Source: a virus
IMG/VR virus record: IMGVR_UViG_3300032236_000552
Coordinates: 35,865 to 99,864 of that record
Direction: 5' to 3' (one strand)
Length of the DNA: 64,000 bases
Made by a program: the position numbers and the translations under genes. Below the pieces are notes generated by a model. That model was not told the DNA's origin, made no database searches, and worked only from the letters and a program-made list of their open reading frames with translations. Every line of letters begins with the position of its first letter. Within the stretch, counting starts at the first letter, position 1. Positions 58,631 to 64,000 of the stretch are shown here, one piece after another.

Positions 58631-60214
58631 ATGGATAATTACGACGAAGAAAAATTTGAAGAGATTAACCCAGAGTTTTATCTCAACGATGAAGAGCCTA
58701 TTCAGGAAGAAGAAGTCGAAGAACTCGATGAACTCTCCCAACAGTTTGTAGATAAACTTGTCGACAAGATTATGGACTTCCTTAAAGTCTTGGTTGGTCA
58801 TGACCTACACCCTTATCAAAAGCCTTTAGCACGCCGCATCATTGAGTCTGTCATCATTAACGATGGCGAAGAAATCACAGCACTTGCTGCACGTCAGTCA
58901 GGTAAATCAGAAACAGTTGCTGACGTAGTAGCCACACTGATGGTTCTTCTTCCACGTCTTGCAAAGTTGTACCCAGACCTTCTCGGTAAGTTCAAAGACG
59001 GGTTATGGGTTGGACTCTTTGCTCCTACAGAAGGACAGGCTGAAACACTCTTTGGTCGTACTGTGACCCGCCTCACATCTGAGCGTGCGCTAGAGATTAT
59101 GGGCGACCCTGAAATCGATGATTCCGCTGCTCGTGTGGGCGGCGTCACACGCCAGATTAAGTTAAAGAAGTCTGGCTCTACCATCACGATGATGACTGCT
59201 AACCCACGTGCAAAGATTGAGTCTAAGTCATTCCATCTCATCGTTATCGACGAGTGCCAAGAAGCAGACGACTTCACCGTATCTAAATCAATTTCGCCAA
59301 TGCTTGCGTACTACGCAGGAACAATGGTTAAGACTGGAACTCCTACAACCAGTAAGAATAACTTCTATCGTGCAATTCAAATGAACCGCAGACGTCAGAC
59401 TGGTCGTGGTGCACGACAAAACCATTTCCAATGGGACTGGAAAGAAGTTGCAAAGATTAACCCCAACTATGCGACTCACATTAAGAAAGAGATGCTTCGC
59501 ATCGGAGAAGACTCAGATGAATTTCAAATGTCTTACAACTGTAAGTGGCTTCTTGAAAGAGGAATGTTTGTTACAGCGAGCATTATGGAAAAGTTGGGCG
59601 ACACATCTCAAGAACTGGTTAAGTCATGGCACAAGACCCCCGTCGTTGTGGGAATCGACCCTGCTCGCAAAACTGACTCGACAGTCGTTACTGTGGTATG
59701 GGTTGACTGGGATAGGCCTGATGAGTTTGGTTACTTTGACCATCGTGTATTGAACTGGCTGGAGATGCAGGGCGACGATTGGGAAGAGCAGTACTACCAA
59801 ATCGTTAACTTCTTGGAGAACTACGATGTACTCGCTGTCGGTGTAGACGCCAACGGTGTTGGTGACGCAGTTGCTCAACGTTTGAAGTTGCTTTTGCCTA
59901 GAGCCGAAGTTATGCCAGTAACCTCTAGCCCTTCTGAGCAGTCAAAGCGTTGGAAGCATCTACAGGCTCTTATTCAAAGAGAAATGATTAGTTGGCCTGC
60001 CCATGCAAAAACACGGCGCCTACGTACTTGGAAAAGATTCCATCAACAGATGGTGGATGCCGAAGTTACCTTCAAGGGTCCTAATTTCCTTGTAGCAGCC
60101 CCAGACGAGTCCTATGCCCACGATGACTTTGTGGATTCTTTATCGATTGCTTGTTCTTTAACGCAGAACCTAGTTATGCCAGAGGTCGTTGCCTCTAGCA
60201 ATCCTTTTTTCTAG
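58631..60214 (+). CDS. terL: Terminase large subunit
   Basis: 527 residues. ARQSGKS (87-93) is the Walker A, HLIVIDECQEADDF (about 201-214) the Walker B with catalytic Glu, and GIDPARKTDSTVVTV (about 340) starts the RNase-H-fold nuclease. It packages DNA into heads. No small subunit was recognised next to it; the 58076 protein is one candidate by position only. Confidence 0.92.
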   Translation: MDNYDEEKFEEINPEFYLNDEEPIQEEEVEELDELSQQFVDKLVDKIMDFLKVLVGHDLHPYQKPLARRIIESVIINDGEEITALAARQSGKSETVADVVATLMVLLPRLAKLYPDLLGKFKDGLWVGLFAPTEGQAETLFGRTVTRLTSERALEIMGDPEIDDSAARVGGVTRQIKLKKSGSTITMMTANPRAKIESKSFHLIVIDECQEADDFTVSKSISPMLAYYAGTMVKTGTPTTSKNNFYRAIQMNRRRQTGRGARQNHFQWDWKEVAKINPNYATHIKKEMLRIGEDSDEFQMSYNCKWLLERGMFVTASIMEKLGDTSQELVKSWHKTPVVVGIDPARKTDSTVVTVVWVDWDRPDEFGYFDHRVLNWLEMQGDDWEEQYYQIVNFLENYDVLAVGVDANGVGDAVAQRLKLLLPRAEVMPVTSSPSEQSKRWKHLQALIQREMISWPAHAKTRRLRTWKRFHQQMVDAEVTFKGPNFLVAAPDESYAHDDFVDSLSIACSLTQNLVMPEVVASSNPFF

Positions 60215-60295
60215 TTAAACAACAAAAGTTACCCAAAAGGGTGGAAACTATTGCCTAGGAAAAGGCCTTTCCGTATCCATCCTTAAGGAGTAAGT

Positions 60296-60691
60296 ATGAC
60301 AATCTCACCAGCACCTAAGTTCCCAGAGCGTGCACCACAAGTTTACGAAATGAAGGCTGCAGGCAATGCAACCCGTCGTGGTCCACTTCGCTTTGAAGAG
60401 GGAATTGCAACAGACACAGACGTCCCAACAGATTTCCAAAAGGGAATGCAACAGGGCATGGTCTCTGCTGCAGGACGCCCAAACCACAACGCAAACGTCT
60501 TCGAGAAGCCTGCTGCAGAGACTCTCTCTGAGCGTGCTCACGTAGGTTCAGCCGCATGGGTAGAAGCACCAACATTCCTTGGTGAGTTCGCACATGGCAC
60601 CTATGGCGACAACTCAGCAGCAAAGATTGAGACCAAGGTTGTCTCAGGCGGACGCTCACAGCGTCAATCCGCAACAGTCGTAAACGACTAA
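60296..60691 (+). CDS. Unknown protein (131 aa)
   Basis: TTAAGGAGTAAGT gives a strong ribosome site. Ala/Pro/Gly-rich with polar loops; likely disordered and virion-related. Not recognised. Confidence 0.6.
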   Translation: MTISPAPKFPERAPQVYEMKAAGNATRRGPLRFEEGIATDTDVPTDFQKGMQQGMVSAAGRPNHNANVFEKPAAETLSERAHVGSAAWVEAPTFLGEFAHGTYGDNSAAKIETKVVSGGRSQRQSATVVND

Positions 60692-60704
60692 GTTAGTACA
60701 GACA

Positions 60705-60739
60705 CCGATACGCCCCCGCACTAGTGTGGGGGCTATCGG
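60705..60739 (+). terminator. Terminator-like hairpin
   Basis: CCGATA-GCCCCC-CAC pairs with GTG-GGGGGC-TATCGG with small bulges, and TTATATTT follows. Strong candidate. Confidence 0.65.
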
Positions 60740-60762
60740 GTTATATTTCGGAGGAGATAGAC

Positions 60763-61029
60763 ATGGCTAGTAAGCCAGCGAATATTAAGTTGTACAACAT
60801 GATTGTTGCACAAGCGAAAGCAAAGTATTCCACTTACCCAAACCCAGGTGCTAGTCACTGGGTTCATAAGCGTTATGTCGAGAGTGGCGGAAAGTTTATC
60901 GAAACAACAGAAGATGACCGTAAGAAGACAATGCAGAAGCGCAAAGCAGAAAACGAAAAGCGCAAAAAGTTTTCAGAAAAAAAGGTAGACGATAAAAAGT
61001 CTGACAAGAAGGATAAAGGCAAGAAGTAA
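60763..61029 (+). CDS. Basic protein, DUF5872-like (88 aa)
   Basis: ATG at 60763 with CGGAGGAG upstream. NPGASHWVHKRYVESGGKF resembles a small domain seen in other phage and viral proteins. The end is Lys-rich (KSDKKDKGKK). Probably binds DNA; placed just before the portal gene. Confidence 0.6.
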   Translation: MASKPANIKLYNMIVAQAKAKYSTYPNPGASHWVHKRYVESGGKFIETTEDDRKKTMQKRKAENEKRKKFSEKKVDDKKSDKKDKGKK

Positions 61030-62756
61030 TGTCATTTCTTGATTTTAGTCCACCGTCCTACAGAGCAGCGTCCTCTGACCTTACTATTTCCATTTCCCCA
61101 TTGGGACTTGTTGAACTTGCTGACGAAGAATTTGAAGTACACGGTCCTCGACTAAACCGTTACTCACTTAACTGGGCGATGTACCTTGGACACCATTGGG
61201 GGTATCGCCGTGAAACTGGCGAAATGCAAATCGCTGTTAACTACTATCGTGCGTTCAACGATTATCTATCCCGTTTCGTTTTTGGTCGTGGCGTTCATTT
61301 TCGTTCTCCTAAAGCGACAGAAGCCATCGTCCCTGACCGCCTTGAAAGAATCTGGGAAGTAGACAATGACAAGATGCGTGTGCTTCTTGAGATTGGTCAA
61401 CAAGGCGGAATTACTGGCGACGTATTTGTAAAGGTTGCATACGAAGAGCCTTGGGAAGACACCGCAGGATTAGCACACCCAGGTCGTGTTCGCATCTTGC
61501 CTATGAACTCATCATTCTGTTTCCCTGAGTTCCACCCACATGACCGCACACGTTTGCTACGTTTCAAGCAGAAGTATCGTTTCTGGGGAACATCCCTTGA
61601 AGGTACACGCCAAGTATTTACATACACAGAAATCCTTACTGACGACGTCATTGAGGAATACATCAACGATGAACTAATTGATTCACGCCCTAATCCACTG
61701 GGTATCATCCCTGTAGTTCACATTCCTAACGTTCCCGTTTCGGGTTCACCGTGGGGTCTCGCAGACGCACACGACATCATCACTATCAACCGTGCATATA
61801 ACGAAATTAGCACTGATGTCGCAGACATCATTAACTACCACGCATCACCTGTAACGGTAATCGTGGGTGCTAAAGCCTCTAACCTAGAAAAGGGTGCTAA
61901 GAAGGTTTGGGGCGGTCTTCCAAAAGATGCTCAAGTCTTCAACCTAGAAGGTGGCGCTTCAGGCATTGACGGAGCCTTGAAGTACCTCGAACTTCTAAAG
62001 CGCTCAATGCACGAAATCATGAACATCCCAGAAACCGCACTGGGACAAGTTCAACCTATCTCCAACACCTCTGGTGTAGCGCTTTCTATTCAGTATCAAC
62101 CACTGATGAACCGTTACTCACAGAAGATTGCTCAGTACGGCAAGGGCATTGAGAAGATTAACGAAATCGCTCTTCGCACCCTAGCCATCAAAGAGCCACA
62201 AACCTTTATCTATGACCCAAATACAGATGGTCCAATCAAGGAAGGTCAACTAGACCGCCTTGACCCTAATGACCCAATTACCTACATGAACTACGTTCAG
62301 TTCCCTCCTCCACTTCCACTAGACAAGTTGATTGTTCTCAACGAAATCCAGACGAAGTTGGGAATGGGCCTTGAGTCCAAGGAAGGCGCTTTGCGTACCC
62401 TTGGAGAAGAGTTCCCAGAAGAGAAGTTGCAAGAGATTCGTGAAGAACTCAAGGCCGATGCTGAAGCAGATGGCGCTCTACAACTTATCAAGATTCAGAT
62501 TCAGAAGCAGATTATGGACATTACTGGCATGATGCCAGGACCTGACGGTAACTCTGCTATTCCTATGGAACCACAGCAACTAGGCGATGGTGACGTTTTG
62601 GGCGATGGAGTTACTGGTTCTGCTGACCAAACTCCAACCACTCCAGAAGACCAAGCCATCAACCTAGAGGCTGAGGCTGACATCCGAAACAAACTTGTTA
62701 CCGATGCGTATGGAACCAAGATTCCTCAACGCAGAAACGTTGACAAGGACCAATAA
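61029..62756 (+). CDS. Portal protein
   Basis: 575 residues. Long alpha/beta protein with NYYRAFNDYLSRFVFGRG and a central HEIMNIPETALGQVQPISNTSG turn typical of portal proteins (SPP1-type family). It forms the dodecameric ring at the head vertex. Position between terminase and scaffold supports this. Confidence 0.85.
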   Translation: MSFLDFSPPSYRAASSDLTISISPLGLVELADEEFEVHGPRLNRYSLNWAMYLGHHWGYRRETGEMQIAVNYYRAFNDYLSRFVFGRGVHFRSPKATEAIVPDRLERIWEVDNDKMRVLLEIGQQGGITGDVFVKVAYEEPWEDTAGLAHPGRVRILPMNSSFCFPEFHPHDRTRLLRFKQKYRFWGTSLEGTRQVFTYTEILTDDVIEEYINDELIDSRPNPLGIIPVVHIPNVPVSGSPWGLADAHDIITINRAYNEISTDVADIINYHASPVTVIVGAKASNLEKGAKKVWGGLPKDAQVFNLEGGASGIDGALKYLELLKRSMHEIMNIPETALGQVQPISNTSGVALSIQYQPLMNRYSQKIAQYGKGIEKINEIALRTLAIKEPQTFIYDPNTDGPIKEGQLDRLDPNDPITYMNYVQFPPPLPLDKLIVLNEIQTKLGMGLESKEGALRTLGEEFPEEKLQEIREELKADAEADGALQLIKIQIQKQIMDITGMMPGPDGNSAIPMEPQQLGDGDVLGDGVTGSADQTPTTPEDQAINLEAEADIRNKLVTDAYGTKIPQRRNVDKDQ

Positions 62757-62879
62757 GTTTCTGATAAAAAATATCAGGATATAGCGAGACAAATCATTAC
62801 AAATGTAATGCAATTGTCTCATAACAACCCAGGGATACGCCGCAAGGCATTCGGACAACTAACCAAGAAAGATAAGTGA
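62757..62879 (+). other. In-frame extension after portal stop
   Basis: After the portal TAA the same frame stays open for 40 codons and encodes a basic helical sequence (IRRKAFGQLTKKDK) up to TGA. An ATG at 62808 would give only 23 residues. Readthrough, a small separate gene, or chance are all possible. Confidence 0.35.
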
Positions 62880-62884
62880 CCTAA

Positions 62885-63631
62885 ATGGCAGATAACGAAG
62901 TAATGGACACGCCAGAAGTGGCAGTCCCAGAAGTTAGTGAGGCACCTATGGCTTCTTATAGCGCTGACGATATTGCGAAAGCACGTGAGCAAGAGAAGGC
63001 TAAGTTGTATCCTCAGATGGAAAAAATGAAAGAAGAACTTGCTGCATTGAAGAAGGCCAAAGAAGAAGAGGCTGCAATTCGTGCAGAAAAGGAAGCAAAG
63101 CGTGCTGCTAAAGAAGCAGAACGTGCTGCTAAAGAAAAAGAAAAGCAAGAAAAGGAACTCTCATTCAAGGAACTCCTCAGTAAGAAGGAGCAAGAATTTC
63201 AGACTCAACTTGAGGCTGAACGTCTTGAAAGAGAAAAGGCTTTTGCCCTCCTTGAAAAGGAACGTGAATACCAAGAACTAACGAACTACCGTCAATCACG
63301 ACTAGAGCAAGAACGAGATGTAATCGTTCCTGAACTTATCGATTTGATTCAAGGTAATTCAAAAGATGAAATTGAGCAGAGCATTTCAGTGCTTAAGGAG
63401 AAGTCCACAAGCATCTTGCAATCTGCACAAGCGGCGATGCAAAACGCAAAGCAGCAAATGGCAGGCACACGTATCACTGCGCCTGCATCAGGACCCCTCG
63501 ATAATGATTCGGACCAACAAATCGCTACTCCTGATTCGGTCAGGGACATGTCATTGGCGGACTATGCGAAGAATAGAGCCAAGTTACTTGGCAGCGCAGC
63601 CAGCAATCGTGGTCAGGGACTGTTCGGTTAA
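62885..63631 (+). CDS. Capsid scaffolding protein
   Basis: 248 residues. Acidic start, long charged coiled coil (KEELAALKKAKEEEAAIRAEK), and a C-terminal helical part with Gln/Ala. This is the usual form of phage scaffolds, encoded directly before the capsid gene. Confidence 0.75.
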   Translation: MADNEVMDTPEVAVPEVSEAPMASYSADDIAKAREQEKAKLYPQMEKMKEELAALKKAKEEEAAIRAEKEAKRAAKEAERAAKEKEKQEKELSFKELLSKKEQEFQTQLEAERLEREKAFALLEKEREYQELTNYRQSRLEQERDVIVPELIDLIQGNSKDEIEQSISVLKEKSTSILQSAQAAMQNAKQQMAGTRITAPASGPLDNDSDQQIATPDSVRDMSLADYAKNRAKLLGSAASNRGQGLFG

Positions 63632-63668
63632 TCCCCCCATCAACAACTAATGAAAGGACTTGACCTCA

Positions 63669-64000
63669 ATGGCAAGTGCAATTACAGGAACAGGGCAACT
63701 CGCAGGCGCCCCAACCGCTTACTCAGGTGCTAATAGCAGCCTGAACCAAGCAATCCAGACAATCTGGTCCAAGGAAATCTTGTTCCAGGCAATGCCAATT
63801 CTTCGTTTCGAGCAGTTTGCAGTTAAGAAGACTGAACTTGGTGTAGCACCAGGTCTTCGTGTGAACTTCCTCCGTTACAAGAACTTTGCTGTCGATGCAA
63901 CACCACTTACAGAAGGTGTTCGTATGACAACAAATGCTCTTACAGCAGAGCAAATTGCAATCACAGTTGCAGAACACGGCTACGCAGTAGCAGTTTCTGA
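63669..64000 (+). CDS. Major capsid protein, N4-gp56-like (partial)
   Basis: Starts at 63669 with AAAGGACTTGACCTCA upstream and runs off the window. The visible 110 residues (SLNQAIQTIWSKEILFQAMP, PLTEGVRMTTNALTAEQI, VAEHGYAVAVS) match the N4-gp56 capsid family. Only the N-terminal part can be judged. Confidence 0.75.
   Translation, partial: MASAITGTGQLAGAPTAYSGANSSLNQAIQTIWSKEILFQAMPILRFEQFAVKKTELGVAPGLRVNFLRYKNFAVDATPLTEGVRMTTNALTAEQIAITVAEHGYAVAVS

Noticed and set aside
1-64000. CRISPR array
   Set aside because: No regularly spaced direct repeats with unique spacers; the 13-bp repeats are too far apart and irregular.
1-64000. Insertion sequence or transposase
   Set aside because: No transposase-like protein or terminal inverted repeats seen; IstB-like ATPase at 2012 fits a helicase loader because of its neighbours.

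Overview
The window is part of a large double-stranded DNA bacteriophage genome that infects an actinobacterium. The actinobacterial assignment rests mainly on a WhiB-like Fe-S regulator gene (13559-13873), since WhiB proteins are known only from Actinobacteria and their phages. By eye the DNA is moderately AT-rich for such a host. The genome has a full replication, recombination and nucleotide module, a tyrosine integrase, a lysis module, and the first head genes (terminase, portal, scaffold, start of the capsid gene). It therefore looks like a tailed phage that is probably temperate. I cannot place it in a named cluster from sequence alone.

Layout. 1-16.3 kb (+): a tightly packed replication operon with many 1-4 bp start/stop overlaps. 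It holds a wHTH initiator-like protein, DnaC-like loader, DnaB-like helicase, CHC2/TOPRIM primase, SNF2 helicase, gp32-like SSB, family A DNA polymerase, RecA, several PD-(D/E)XK nucleases, a RuvC-like protein, dNMP kinase and WhiB. 16.3-26.1 kb (+): a SpoVS-domain gene, then a run of small, low-complexity, unrecognised proteins, then a nucleotidyltransferase-like protein, an ADP-ribosyltransferase-like protein and a HAD-like protein. 26.2-28.3 kb: a B12-dependent (class II) ribonucleotide reductase. 28.7-30.9 kb (-): a secreted lytic-transglycosylase-like protein and the integrase. 31-42.3 kb (-): about 25 small accessory genes, including a MoxR-type AAA+ ATPase paired with a VWA/metallopeptidase-like protein. 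This block carries eight copies of an asymmetric 13-bp repeat. 42.3-43.7 kb: a 1.4-kb divergent intergenic region, AT-rich, with a GC-rich island that folds well (origin or structured RNA candidate). 43.7-46.9 kb (+): tRNA-Gln and a chain of tiny genes. 46.9-50.3 kb (+): HNH protein, CHAP endolysin, proteasome/HslV-like protein, ParB-like protein, polynucleotide phosphatase and holin candidate. 50.3-51 kb (-): FmdB and HNH inserted on the opposite strand. 51.1-58.5 kb (+): small low-complexity proteins, a large secreted PA14/FN3 protein, membrane proteins and structural-looking proteins. 58.6-64 kb (+): terminase, portal, scaffold and capsid.

How it fits together. The left arm makes nucleotides, replicates and recombines DNA. 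The minus-strand block is probably early or lysogeny-related. The right arm lyses the cell and packages DNA. Four items deserve most attention. (1) The 13-bp repeat TTCGCAGGTCGGA occurs eight times, always in one orientation and in more than one reading frame, which recalls the repressor-bound stoperators of mycobacteriophages. (2) One hexamer-based repeat is present in two neighbouring genes in different reading frames. (3) A perfect GlxR/CRP-type operator sits at the integrase promoter. (4) Unusual proteins include an HslV-like protease, an Arr-like ADP-ribosyltransferase, and a CobS/CobT-like pair in a phage that carries a B12-dependent reductase.
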